From NCBI RefSeq assembly GCF_030815985.1, contig NZ_JAUSXM010000001.1, positions 2,542,001-2,606,000 of the forward strand: a DNA stretch of 64,000 bases. Reading direction: 5' to 3'. Numbering within the stretch: the first letter of the stretch is position 1; the number at the start of each line of letters is the position of its first letter. A model generated the notes under the pieces. The model made no database searches. It was given only the letters and a program-made list of their open reading frames with translations, and was not told the DNA's origin. Source of the DNA: Paenibacillus sp. W2I17. Its GTDB lineage: Bacteria > Bacillota > Bacilli > Paenibacillales > Paenibacillaceae. Shown here piece after piece: positions 26,591 through 34,683 of this stretch. The position numbers and the translations under genes were made by a program.

Positions 26591-27073
26591 TTAAATAATC
26601 TCATCTGTTGATTGTTGTGCACGTGTCAAGGCCAACTCAGATACCATTGCTGCCATTTTTTCTTGCAATGCCTTAAACTGTTCTTCAAGTTTTCTAAGTT
26701 CCACATCCGGAAACTGTGTTAGTACTTCTTCCATAATTCCGTTATCTAGCAACATGTTGGTTACCTTGATGAGTTTCTCCACATCCAGCTTTCTAGGAAT
26801 CGGAAGATCTGAGAACTCTTTTAGAAGAAGTGTGTTATACAACCCAACTGTATCTTTGATAACTTGATCCGTAACATCTGTTTTCTGTCTAAGTTGATCG
26901 ATTAGAGATAAATAATTGGTGTTCACATTATCAATTAGCGATTTCCGAAAAAAGGTATGAATCTGGACTTCATACTGCTGGTCTGTTACATAAATCGTTT
27001 TGCGCTGATTGTTTTTAGCATCTAGCGTACTTAAAGCTGCCGCCGTTAATTTTTTTGTTTTTGTCGTAGTCAA
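26591..27073 (-). CDS. Small tail assembly chaperone-like protein
   Basis: 160 residues from a TTG at 27071-27073, chosen because AGGAGT lies seven bases upstream; a longer reading from 27151 has no ribosome site. The protein opens with a Lys/Thr-rich stretch (TKTKKLTAAALSTLD), then a helical body (YEVQIHTFFRKSLIDNVNTNY, FSDLPIPRKLDVEKLIKV) and ends in a glutamine-rich helix. Together with the next gene it fills the chaperone position between tube and tape measure. No domain is recognised, so the role is inferred from order. Confidence 0.5.
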   Translation of the reverse strand: MTTTKTKKLTAAALSTLDAKNNQRKTIYVTDQQYEVQIHTFFRKSLIDNVNTNYLSLIDQLRQKTDVTDQVIKDTVGLYNTLLLKEFSDLPIPRKLDVEKLIKVTNMLLDNGIMEEVLTQFPDVELRKLEEQFKALQEKMAAMVSELALTRAQQSTDEII

Positions 27074-27278
27074 TATGATCACTCCTGATTCTGATTTAAT
27101 GGTCCCATTAACATGAGAATTCCCTGATATTACGGCTCTGTACTTGAGCAAATTATTAATGATATCAGGCGAAACATAGAAAAAGCCGCATGATCATGAA
27201 TGAAGACACGCAACATTTCAAGCATATGACGAGGTGATATAATTCTGTAAAATGCTCAAGCTACTTGGGATAAACACA
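27074..27278. other. Gap between tube terminator and chaperone genes
   Basis: About 205 bases without a supported gene. Inverted repeats CCTGATAT (27123-27130) with ATATCAGG (27162-27169), and CTTGAGCA (27143-27150) with TGCTCAAG (27253-27260), are seen. Probably a promoter or regulatory region of the chaperone to tape-measure unit. Confidence 0.4.
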
Positions 27279-27310
27279 GAAAAGGGCTGAACCAATGCTA
27301 GGTCCAGCCC
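27279..27310 (-). terminator. Terminator after the tail-tube gene
   Basis: GGGCTGAACC (27284-27293) pairs with GGTCCAGCCC (27301-27310) with one mismatch; a short U-tract follows on the minus strand. It ends the tube unit. Confidence 0.7.
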
Positions 27311-27328
27311 CATCCTTGCATCTAAGTT

Positions 27329-28072
27329 TTAGTCTTCCAGTACGTCGATAACAACCATGGCTTTGGAATGCGTATCCTTCAGCACTTCACAAGTAAATGT
27401 AAATGGTTGCGGATCGCCCGTTGATGCCATACCAATCGAAAATCCAGGCATGACTTTCAGCTTAGGAATAGTGTACACAGCCTCCACGTCGAAGCCATCT
27501 TCATTCTTCCAGTTAGTCGTGCCTTCAAGAAGGTATGTTCCTGGGAACACATCCGAAGCAACCGTCATACTTTGCGTAGTATCTGGCGCTGCATAGTAAT
27601 AATCAGCAATAACTTTATCTCCCTCATTGAGAGTGGGTTCCGTAAATGTCACAGTAGTACCTGTAATAGGAGATGCAGTGAGTTTGGCATCCATAGATGA
27701 TCCGTTTGATGTTTTGAAGAAATGCGCCAACTTGGATGTAAGTGGGGCATGACTAAGTTTGATTTCTCCTGTCTTAGCCACTTCAAGAACCTCTTTTTTA
27801 TGCACAGGTTTAGTTCCTTTTACAAATTTAGATCCTGTAAGAACAGCGAGGGATTCTTTGGAGATCAAAGCATCTTCCATTGTCATGGTTACATCTTTCT
27901 CGGAATCCCAGCCAATTAGCTTCGGATGCCCTTTTCCACCACGTGCATATACGGTCTGTCCAGCAAACTCCATCGACGATGTCGTCAAACTTTCCAAATA
28001 GACAACCGGTTCCCCAGTCTTAACATCTTTCAATACTACATCCAAAATTTCACGTGATCCATATCTGCTCAT
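27329..28072 (-). CDS. Major tail tube protein-like
   Basis: 247 residues, ATG after CGGAGGTATTTTTTT. The protein opens with YGSREILDVVLKDVKTGEPVVYLESLTTSSMEFAGQTVYARGGKG (given here only in part as LDVVLKDVKTGEPV and VYARGGKG). It has KDVTMTMEDALISKESLAVLTG, which is the pattern of phage tube proteins that place a beta sandwich around a central helix, and a KSTxTW-like strand pair near the end (KAMVVIDVLED). Position two genes before the tape measure supports the call. A single copy is seen, so this is a one-tube tail with no sheath gene. Confidence 0.65.
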   Translation of the reverse strand: MSRYGSREILDVVLKDVKTGEPVVYLESLTTSSMEFAGQTVYARGGKGHPKLIGWDSEKDVTMTMEDALISKESLAVLTGSKFVKGTKPVHKKEVLEVAKTGEIKLSHAPLTSKLAHFFKTSNGSSMDAKLTASPITGTTVTFTEPTLNEGDKVIADYYYAAPDTTQSMTVASDVFPGTYLLEGTTNWKNEDGFDVEAVYTIPKLKVMPGFSIGMASTGDPQPFTFTCEVLKDTHSKAMVVIDVLED

Positions 28073-28127
28073 AAAAAAATACCTCCGATAGTTTTATATA
28101 GTTTAATTTGATTGGTAACTCTGCTTT

Positions 28128-28844
28128 TTAATTTAATGGAGAAATCCAATGTTTTAACTTGATACTTTTGGAATCCGCCCCATGCAATAAAGCCTGAATG
28201 TTAACTTCATAATCATCTAATAGCTTCATGCGATTAAACTGATCATTGAATTGAAAGAAATTCAGATCAAATACATTAAGAATGTTGATTCCATTGGCGT
28301 TAGAACTCAAGATGGATATCAAATCGGTAAAAGTTAAAGCGTCCTCCGACGATGAACTTTCTTTTAATTCACGCACTCTGCGTTTTCGTGCAAGCATCTT
28401 TTCTCTTAATGCACTTGCTCGCTCATTGAGCGGATTGAAATCATCATCCTGCTTAGTCACTACACAATGTTGAATCTGAATGATTTTGACGATATGTTCC
28501 AGATCCGGATAGGACAAGCTGATGTCACCAGCCATAATACATGAATCCGAATAACTGAATTGAATGGCAACGTTAAGAAAATAATGAAAGGCATTCAGAT
28601 AAGTAGCAACCAAGCTTTCGTTCCTGCTGTACAATAGTAGTTCAATCAACGTACCATCATACTCTTTCAGTGAAAGCGATGGATAAATATCCTCTATCCT
28701 AAGACTGACCAGATTTAGCTTTTCATTAAAGTTCTCATATCCTTCTTCAACGATTGCATCCAGTGACTTGGGAAAAATATTAAGACCTTGAAATACGATA
28801 GGCTTGTTAGCCAGCGTTCTTAATTTGATGTACTGTACATTCAT
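28128..28844 (-). CDS. Hypothetical tail-cluster protein
   Basis: 238 residues. I take the ATG at 28842-28844, which overlaps the stop of the upstream gene as TGATG; a TTG one codon earlier is possible. The protein is mainly helical and acidic, with DIYPSLSLKEYDGTLIELLLYSRNESLVATYLNAFHYF (shown in part) and a basic stretch EKMLARKRRVRELKESSSSEDALTF near residue 155. No family recognised. In siphophages this place often holds head-tail joining or tail completion proteins. Confidence 0.5.
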   Translation of the reverse strand: MNVQYIKLRTLANKPIVFQGLNIFPKSLDAIVEEGYENFNEKLNLVSLRIEDIYPSLSLKEYDGTLIELLLYSRNESLVATYLNAFHYFLNVAIQFSYSDSCIMAGDISLSYPDLEHIVKIIQIQHCVVTKQDDDFNPLNERASALREKMLARKRRVRELKESSSSEDALTFTDLISILSSNANGINILNVFDLNFFQFNDQFNRMKLLDDYEVNIQALLHGADSKSIKLKHWISPLN

Positions 28845-29326
28845 CAAGCAAAATCCAGCATGCGATAGGCAATGCTATCCCCATAGTAGTTAGAGTTTAT
28901 ATCCAGAACATCCATCTTATAAAACTCCAATCGTCCCAAGCCCAAATCTTGATTCCTGGCGAAAAGTTCATCAATTTTACTGATAATATAATCCGTGCGT
29001 AACAGCTCACTATTGGACTGACATAGCTGACGATGAGTGTATACATTAAAACACAGAATGCCCGCTTTATACTGATGCTGAACAGGTAGAATATTCTCTA
29101 GCGAGATAGAAACTACAGTTTTCAGTACATCTTCATTTTCACCGGGAATGCATCGGTGCGGGAAAATCCGTTTGTATATGTATTGTTTCGGATCAACTAC
29201 AATGGATTGTTCTAGATAATCCGCTGTATCATAAGCAACAGCCTTCATCAGATCCTTTGACGTCAGCAACTTGTCAATAATCTTTTCTCTCGTGCTACTT
29301 AATTGAATGAATGTGGATCGAACCAT
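28844..29326 (-). CDS. Tail terminator-like or joining protein
   Basis: 160 residues, ATG after AAGAAGGTGCTGT. The order of elements, an N-terminal helix (REKIIDKLLTSKDLMKAV), then YIYKRIFPHR, a strand TVVSISLENI, CFNVYTHRQL and helix DYIISKIDELFARN, followed by LGRLEFYKMDV and AYRMLDFA, resembles tail terminator / minor capsid-joining proteins. It is the first gene of the second transcription unit, after the 250-base gap that follows the polymerase operon. Sequence similarity to a named family is not certain. Confidence 0.45.
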   Translation of the reverse strand: MVRSTFIQLSSTREKIIDKLLTSKDLMKAVAYDTADYLEQSIVVDPKQYIYKRIFPHRCIPGENEDVLKTVVSISLENILPVQHQYKAGILCFNVYTHRQLCQSNSELLRTDYIISKIDELFARNQDLGLGRLEFYKMDVLDINSNYYGDSIAYRMLDFA

Positions 29327-29570
29327 ACAGCACCTTCTTTTTTGAGTGATGGAGCAGCCCTGACTTGTGTCTGCTTAAAATAAATTTTGACAGAGCAACT
29401 AGGATTCATTTCCAATTAACGTCCCCCTTCTACCTAAATGGTAAGTAGACAGCAAAGGTCCCTTCATGGGAGTCTTTTCCCTTGACTATCACTAAACACT
29501 CTCTTGAACAAACGTGGAAACCCTTAGTGTGACTGGCTTAGAGGTTATTTTCTAATGAAGCGCAGACCAG
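29327..29570. other. Gap between polymerase operon and tail operon
   Basis: About 244 bases without a convincing gene. It holds a short symmetric motif near 29430-29447 (TACC-TAAAT-GGTA) and probably the promoter of the tail unit. I do not see a sigma-A promoter with a good -35 and -10 on the minus strand, which agrees with use of another polymerase, but does not prove it. Confidence 0.5.
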
Positions 29571-29615
29571 AAAATAAAAAAAGCAAACCATGATCAATAC
29601 GATCATGATTTGCTT
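29571..29615 (-). terminator. Terminator after polymerase / zinc-ribbon operon
   Basis: Arms AAGCAAACCATGATC (29581-29595) and GATCATGATTTGCTT (29601-29615) form a 15-bp stem with one G-T pair. The plus-strand A-tract 29571-29582 becomes a U-tract on the minus strand. It closes the RNA polymerase unit before the tail genes. Confidence 0.9.
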
Positions 29616-29629
29616 CAGAAACTGCTCAT

Positions 29630-30400
29630 TCAGACAAATGCAAGGTAAGTACGGCCCGCTTGATGATATCCAGCTTTCTTGCAGTCCTTACAATACTTCA
29701 TTCGATTGGACTTGGCCAACATGCGTTTTCCACAGATGGTACAGATCTTAATATTCTCGCCTTTCCATCGTAGGTACTCCAATACAAAATCATCGAAACG
29801 CTCCAAATAAAAAGCAATGTTATCATTCTCGCAAGCAAACTGCACTTGTACATTTGTTGAATCGACTCGCTTGCTTCCTATGAGATAACCCTGTTGAATC
29901 AGTTTATACACCAACAGCCCTTGATCCTTTTTACTAACTGCCATTTGACTATCACTGTATACTTCTTTCAAATCGTTATTAACCCAATACGTACTATTTT
30001 CGTTTATAAGATTGTTGATTTTGCTATATACCAGCATTACAAATGCTAATTTCTCTAGTCTTATGCTTTTTAATGCTTTGATCTTCTGGAGTTCATCAAC
30101 CGTTATCGGTATTTTATTAATTTCAATCATTGTACTTTTCTGATCTTCTTTTCTCTTTTTTATCCAGTTCATGGTCTGACTGATGACACGTGTTAGATAC
30201 GTATCCCATTGAACAGTATTATAATCTGGATAGTGTTGAGCCATAAATTGGTCTAATAACATATGAACTTCATGCTCGCTCTTCCCTTGTTCAAATTTAT
30301 ATTTGACCAGACATGCCAACGTTTTGGTTGGCTTCTTATCCATTTTCCCATGTGCAATGGCTTGCTCGGCATGATGACGTTCATTCAGAATAATTTTCAA
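29630..30400 (-). CDS. Zinc-ribbon protein coupled to the RNA polymerase
   Basis: 256 residues starting at TTG (30398-30400) with AAGGAG seven bases upstream. Its first 20 bases overlap the end of the polymerase gene. The C-terminus has a four-cysteine zinc ribbon (CTICGKRM ... MKYCKDCKK). The middle (LRLEKLAFVMLVYSKI-like helix, then VYSDSQMAVSKKDQGLLVYKLIQQGYL) resembles a winged-helix DNA-binding fold. The N-terminal helices are charged. I infer a DNA-binding partner or promoter-specificity factor for the polymerase, based on coupling and domain type; an anti-termination or replication role is also possible. A strong terminator follows at once. Confidence 0.6.
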   Translation of the reverse strand: MKIILNERHHAEQAIAHGKMDKKPTKTLACLVKYKFEQGKSEHEVHMLLDQFMAQHYPDYNTVQWDTYLTRVISQTMNWIKKRKEDQKSTMIEINKIPITVDELQKIKALKSIRLEKLAFVMLVYSKINNLINENSTYWVNNDLKEVYSDSQMAVSKKDQGLLVYKLIQQGYLIGSKRVDSTNVQVQFACENDNIAFYLERFDDFVLEYLRWKGENIKICTICGKRMLAKSNRMKYCKDCKKAGYHQAGRTYLAFV

Positions 30401-33116
30401 GACGCTGCTCCTTCACATGCATTTGGGTCATTTTAAAGGTTCTTCCCGTGTATTCAATATCGCCCTCCGGATCTCTAACCGGATAATGGATGATGTGATC
30501 ATTGCTAAGCAATAGATTGCGAATAATTTGATCCCCCGAGACATCCCATACAAATTGCTTTGATTTCTCCGCATTTCGATAACACATGTCCACAATCATA
30601 TTGCACAGATCTTCTTCGTTATTGCAGATCTCCAGTGCCTGCTCCTTGAAACGTGAAACAAACAACTGCCATCGGGCTGATCTTTCTTCCTTTTTCACCT
30701 TACTCTTACGCAAGTTAGTCATATAGCTACGTAGCTCTTCGTTATGCATCTGATATAAACGTTGAATCTCTTTGTAACGAGCTTGTGAGTATTTTTTGGT
30801 ACTCATCAATATCGTATGATCAAATGGACTCTCGGACTGTTTTAGCTTTAACTTGTTGAACTCTTCTTCCACTTGATGGCATAACCGGTTCATCACAGAA
30901 GGTGCCGTGGATACAGGCATTCTCTGTTCATACTGTGCCAGGAACTGTTCCTGATCCGGAGATAACTCCTTCTTCAAATACAACTCAACAACAGTCATGC
31001 CAAATAACTGCAAGCACTTCTGACTCGTTTTTTCTACATAGGTTGTATATTCTTTTTTCTGCTCCGGGTCATTGTATATGAAAAAATAAGGCTTCTTGTG
31101 TGCTACCATTTTCAAGGCAGACTCGTCCTTTACCGCAGCGCGAATATCATACCAGTGCTTCGGCATTTTTTTACATTCAATCCCTTTGGCCTGGTCAATG
31201 GCATTTTGTTGATAATGCTGACCACATTGAATTCGGTACATCATTTCCTGATATTCTGAACTTTGCTCATCATAATTGGCTAATACATCGAACATTGATG
31301 TGATTTTGTTCGTTGTAAAACCGATCAGATCACCAAAGCTGTCTTTGTTCGCCTGGATTAGATCCTTTTCATCCGGAATTTTTTGGGCTGAGGTTTTCTG
31401 TACACATACAATCGCATCAAGCTCCTGTATTGCCTCAAGAATCGTTTTATTATCTGTAGTTAAGACCTGATCACTATCCATATCTGCACCATTTAAAGAA
31501 TGTGTCGTCGTATCCCATGAATTCAAGATCGTGACCGTGTTCATATAGCGATACCAATGCTGCATCTCATCTGTATTTTGAAAACGAAGCACCTTGATAT
31601 TGTTATGACAAGTCATCGGAGCTCTGAAGCAAGCTACGCGGTCCTCATGGCGTTCATTCCAATATCTGGAGTAGAACTCACCTGAACTTAGCAATCCTGT
31701 TAAAGACAAGCCAAATATGCTCTGACACAATGTATAGGGATCACCAGATATAATGCTGAAATTGCCTTTAACTCTCAGAACTCCGATCTTGGCTTCATTC
31801 ATTCGCTTACGTATTAAAGTATGAATTTTGCCCCGCACAAAAGGATCATCTATAAGTCGCGGGTCTACCATCAGCCCTTTAATATAATCATCTGGACTAT
31901 TTCTATAATCGTTCTCATGGATGTGAATTCCTTTGAGAAATAACAGTGCCTTGCGATAGTCTTCACCTAGTACATCTTTAATCGAGTCTACCGTGGGACG
32001 AATAAGTTCACCAATCTCGTTATCATCCAATTGGAGCGACTGAATAAACTGGTAGTTTAAATGACGCTCATCCTCCAGTTCTTCGGGTGTAACCTTCGTT
32101 ACGCTGAACGTGTAGCCATAATAACCGCAACATAACAGATAATCGTCGATACTGTTGTATGAACTCCATAGTTTGAGCATAGACGTTGTGATGATCAGGT
32201 CTACCTCTCGAATATCCACAGGATTACCCCAAGCATCGTCCACCATATACTTGCCTGCAACTCGATTAGCAAATTCGTGATAATCAAATGTAAAGACCAT
32301 ACCTTTACAGAAGCTATTACGAATACAAAATCCACTCGGGATATATGCATGTCCCAGCTCGGTTGCCCAGAGTTCACTAAGTGCAGGAGAGATAAGACCG
32401 AACCCGTCACTCATATTCATCTGAATAGGCTCATTTTTCCTACTCTCAATGCGAGGGTATTCTGTCTCGGTATCATCAATCTGAATAATATCTGCGCCAA
32501 ATTCGGTTATACAATCATGAACAACCAATACCCGCTCGGGATGTGATACAGGCGTGCTTGTACTGCAAGCCAAGGCCTTATATGCCTCCAGTTTGGCAGG
32601 AACCAGCTCTTTATTGGGATCTCTGCCGTTATTCAATCTTTTCTCCAACAGCGGATGAATATCCTCACTCACATAGATGACCGTCGAACTTTTGGCTCCA
32701 CCTGTCGTAGCCAGTAACCGCTTATATTTCTTGCCGTTGATGGAGAAAGCTTTCGATGAATTCAGCCGATCATAGTCTTTATTATTTTCAATGACCACCA
32801 GCAAGTAATCATCGGAAAACTTCAGATTTTTCAGTTCTTCATGCAATTTCTTCATTGCTCTTTTATGTTCAGCATTGGTTTTCAAGGCTTTTAATCGTTG
32901 GATTTCCAGCTTGATTCTAGCCAGATCTTGTTCCCTCTCCTTGTAGCCTCGAATACGATCTATAAAACGAAACACCTGATGGTTTCCAATAGATGCCACT
33001 TCTCCATTTACTGTCGCTTCTTGATAAGTAAGATGCAGATCATAATCCGCTTTTCTAATTCTGGAAGATGTAATTTTATAAACGTATCTCAATCGATCCT
33101 GATATGCATTGCCCAT
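30381..33116 (-). CDS. Single-chain RNA polymerase, YonO / RdRP (QDE-1) superfamily
   Basis: 911 residues, ATG after GGGGGAATCGGGA. Residues 236-243 read SDGFGLIS, followed by IPSGFCIR (259-266) and KG (271-272); this matches the DGxGxIS ... PSxFxxR ... KG series of eukaryotic RNA-dependent RNA polymerases. Residues 497-510 (FRAPMTCHNNIKVL) and 541-550 (LNGADMDSDQ) match the R-x-P ... DxDGD active-site region. The three metal-binding aspartates, D545, D547 and D549, are present, with Ser in place of the usual Gly. Bacterial beta-prime has NADFDGDQ at this site. Phage SPbeta YonO, a single-chain DNA-dependent enzyme, is the closest known phage relative of this kind. It probably transcribes the tail genes. 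Whether it copies DNA or RNA cannot be told from sequence. Confidence 0.85.
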   Translation of the reverse strand: MGNAYQDRLRYVYKITSSRIRKADYDLHLTYQEATVNGEVASIGNHQVFRFIDRIRGYKEREQDLARIKLEIQRLKALKTNAEHKRAMKKLHEELKNLKFSDDYLLVVIENNKDYDRLNSSKAFSINGKKYKRLLATTGGAKSSTVIYVSEDIHPLLEKRLNNGRDPNKELVPAKLEAYKALACSTSTPVSHPERVLVVHDCITEFGADIIQIDDTETEYPRIESRKNEPIQMNMSDGFGLISPALSELWATELGHAYIPSGFCIRNSFCKGMVFTFDYHEFANRVAGKYMVDDAWGNPVDIREVDLIITTSMLKLWSSYNSIDDYLLCCGYYGYTFSVTKVTPEELEDERHLNYQFIQSLQLDDNEIGELIRPTVDSIKDVLGEDYRKALLFLKGIHIHENDYRNSPDDYIKGLMVDPRLIDDPFVRGKIHTLIRKRMNEAKIGVLRVKGNFSIISGDPYTLCQSIFGLSLTGLLSSGEFYSRYWNERHEDRVACFRAPMTCHNNIKVLRFQNTDEMQHWYRYMNTVTILNSWDTTTHSLNGADMDSDQVLTTDNKTILEAIQELDAIVCVQKTSAQKIPDEKDLIQANKDSFGDLIGFTTNKITSMFDVLANYDEQSSEYQEMMYRIQCGQHYQQNAIDQAKGIECKKMPKHWYDIRAAVKDESALKMVAHKKPYFFIYNDPEQKKEYTTYVEKTSQKCLQLFGMTVVELYLKKELSPDQEQFLAQYEQRMPVSTAPSVMNRLCHQVEEEFNKLKLKQSESPFDHTILMSTKKYSQARYKEIQRLYQMHNEELRSYMTNLRKSKVKKEERSARWQLFVSRFKEQALEICNNEEDLCNMIVDMCYRNAEKSKQFVWDVSGDQIIRNLLLSNDHIIHYPVRDPEGDIEYTGRTFKMTQMHVKEQRLENYSE

Positions 33117-33155
33117 TCCCGATTCCCCCTGTTGCTTCCTGTCCTGATTAAATAA

Positions 33156-33161
33156 ATTATA
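33156..33161 (-). promoter_or_regulatory. Possible -10 element of the polymerase operon
   Basis: TATAAT on the minus strand lies 40 bases before the polymerase ATG. No good -35 box is seen at 17 bases (GCGCCA), so an activator or weak basal expression may apply. It suggests that the host sigma-A enzyme makes the polymerase mRNA. Confidence 0.4.
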
Positions 33162-33385
33162 GAGTAGACCCGCACGATTGGCGCAGGCAAACAGGACGAT
33201 CAGGGGATGAAAAAAGAAGAATATTTGTTCTATTCTGGGGAGAATTTAAGGGTCACTCCGGGGCTAGATTCATTTCGTTTCGGCATATTTCTGCGTCTCT
33301 AGCACTATGATAATTTCCTTTTTAATGATATAGTGAATTGAAGCGTTTTTTTGAGCTGACATACTTTTTAACGGGGCTGGGATGA

Positions 33386-33958
33386 ATGAAAGAAACCTTA
33401 TCCAATCAAGAGGACATCGGCTTTTTATTTAATGTCGATATACTTATTAAGAGCCGCTCAAATGCATTGGCACTGCAGTCCCTGTTGGAGTTCATAAACA
33501 ATGAAGAACAAATTGCGGACTTTCGGATTCAATCCGGCATAGAGCTAGGCAAAATTATTGAAGCGACACTCCAGTCCAAGAAGGACTCTTTCGTCACACT
33601 TCACAACGAACGCAAAAAAGCCAACGCAGCACAGAAGGCGTCCACTGCAGCTCAGACACCTGCCTCACCTGCTCCAGTCAAAATACAGAATCAACAAGAA
33701 AAACCGGTTAGCGAGAAAAAGCCTGCCACCCAAACATCCAATGTATCCGATGGAAACTCGTTTGACGCGTGGATTGACACGCTCATTAAAGAGAATAAAC
33801 TCACCCGTATTGTTGTCAATAACAAGAACGGTAAACATCAGAGCATTCCTTGCCGTATTCTGAATTTTGATCGAGATACCAGTATTGTGAGCATCTACCA
33901 TGTCGATGAAAAACAGGTGTATACGTTCCGAACCAATGAAATCGATGAGTTTCTGTAA
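33386..33958 (+). CDS. Hypothetical two-part protein
   Basis: 190 residues. The N-terminal 80 residues are helical (NEEQIADFRIQSGIELGKIIEATLQSK), then a low-complexity Ala/Pro/Gln/Lys linker (about 85-125), then a compact C-terminal domain, SFDAWIDTLIKENKLTRIVV ... IPCRILNFDRD ... VSIYHVDEKQVYTF, that could be a small beta barrel. Not a phage gene by appearance; it is divergent from the polymerase gene and ends at a perfect 22-bp stem terminator. The start has a weak ribosome site (GGGGCTGGGATGA). Function unknown. Confidence 0.7.
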   Translation: MKETLSNQEDIGFLFNVDILIKSRSNALALQSLLEFINNEEQIADFRIQSGIELGKIIEATLQSKKDSFVTLHNERKKANAAQKASTAAQTPASPAPVKIQNQQEKPVSEKKPATQTSNVSDGNSFDAWIDTLIKENKLTRIVVNNKNGKHQSIPCRILNFDRDTSIVSIYHVDEKQVYTFRTNEIDEFL

Positions 33959-33980
33959 CTAACTTCATCGGATTAAAACA

Positions 33981-34030
33981 AAAAGCAACTTGCGTTAGAA
34001 TGACGGGACATTCTAACGCAAGTTGCTTTT
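33981..34030. terminator. Perfect 22-bp bidirectional terminator
   Basis: Arms at 33981-34002 and 34009-34030 (AAAAGCAACTTGC ... GCAAGTTGCTTTT) are fully complementary. It serves the plus-strand gene on the left and the DUF423 gene on the right. Confidence 0.92.
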
Positions 34031-34081
34031 TTAGTTCTATGGTTCATGTAGGTTGAACCCTCCGAGATTTGTTTGGACCCA

Positions 34082-34468
34082 TCAGGAACGATCCTTACCT
34101 CGCTGCCACACATCTAATGCCAATAACAACCATCCGGCAATGAAGGCTACCCCACCAATCGGTGTGATGGCACCCAGAATCTTGATGCCAGAAATACTAA
34201 GCACATACAAGCTGCCCGAGAACACAATAATTCCGATAAACAACAGACGCGCTGCCCACTTCAGTTTTGTCGATGCTCCAAGTTGACCAGCCGTCAAGCC
34301 AATAATGAGCAAGGCCAATGCATGAATCATGTGATATTGTACACCTGTCTCATATGTAGCTATGGCCGCGGGCCCAATTGTATCCTTGAGCATGTGAGCA
34401 CCAAACGCACCAATCGCCACCGATAGCATGGTCATTACAGCTCCAAGCATCATCCATCTTCGTTGCAT
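34082..34468 (-). CDS. DUF423 family membrane protein
   Basis: 128 residues, ATG after AAGGGAGAGAACTTAT. Four membrane helices are clear (VMTMLSVAIGAFGAHML, ALALLIIGLTAG, LLFIGIIVFSGSLYVL, ITPIGGVAFIAGWLLLAL). The GAFGAH motif and P-x-GG-x-x-F-x-x-GW near the end are typical of DUF423 (YwdK-like) proteins, whose biochemical role is unknown. It is a single gene that shares a bidirectional terminator with the gene on its left. Confidence 0.88.
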   Translation of the reverse strand: MQRRWMMLGAVMTMLSVAIGAFGAHMLKDTIGPAAIATYETGVQYHMIHALALLIIGLTAGQLGASTKLKWAARLLFIGIIVFSGSLYVLSISGIKILGAITPIGGVAFIAGWLLLALDVWQRGKDRS

Positions 34469-34683
34469 ATAAGTTCTCTCCCTTAATTTAACTACAATTC
34501 ACTCCTATTATTGTAGCGAATCCACTCCTCCTTTACCAGTCGGGACGGAGCTTCAAAGATCATATGTCTGTTTATACTTAACAATCCTATCCCTGCCCTA
34601 TAAATTGTAGGAAACCAGCGTAAATCCTTGATTTTTATCGATAATTATGGAAAAGTAAACAGGTATGTAATCGTTGTATTTTA

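Noticed and set aside
26560..26620. Programmed frameshift between the two chaperone-like genes, as in lambda G/GT
   Set aside because: The second frame has a stop just before the end of the first gene, no slippery heptamer is visible, and the second gene has its own ribosome site and ATG.
27074..27151. N-terminal extension of the chaperone-like gene to a TTG at 27151
   Set aside because: No ribosome site there, while TTG at 27073 has AGGAGT at good spacing.
29300..29415. Short minus-strand ORF of about 36 codons starting at an ATG near 29412
   Set aside because: Weak ribosome site, overlaps the start of the next gene in another frame, no recognisable product.
29375..29420. TTTTGACAGAGC on the plus strand as a sigma-A -35
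   Set aside because: No -10 at 16-18 bases and no plus-strand gene downstream.
1..33116. Contractile (myophage or R-type) tail
   Set aside because: No sheath protein, no baseplate wedge genes, and only one tube-like gene; tape measure, Dit and Tal order fits a siphophage-type tail.
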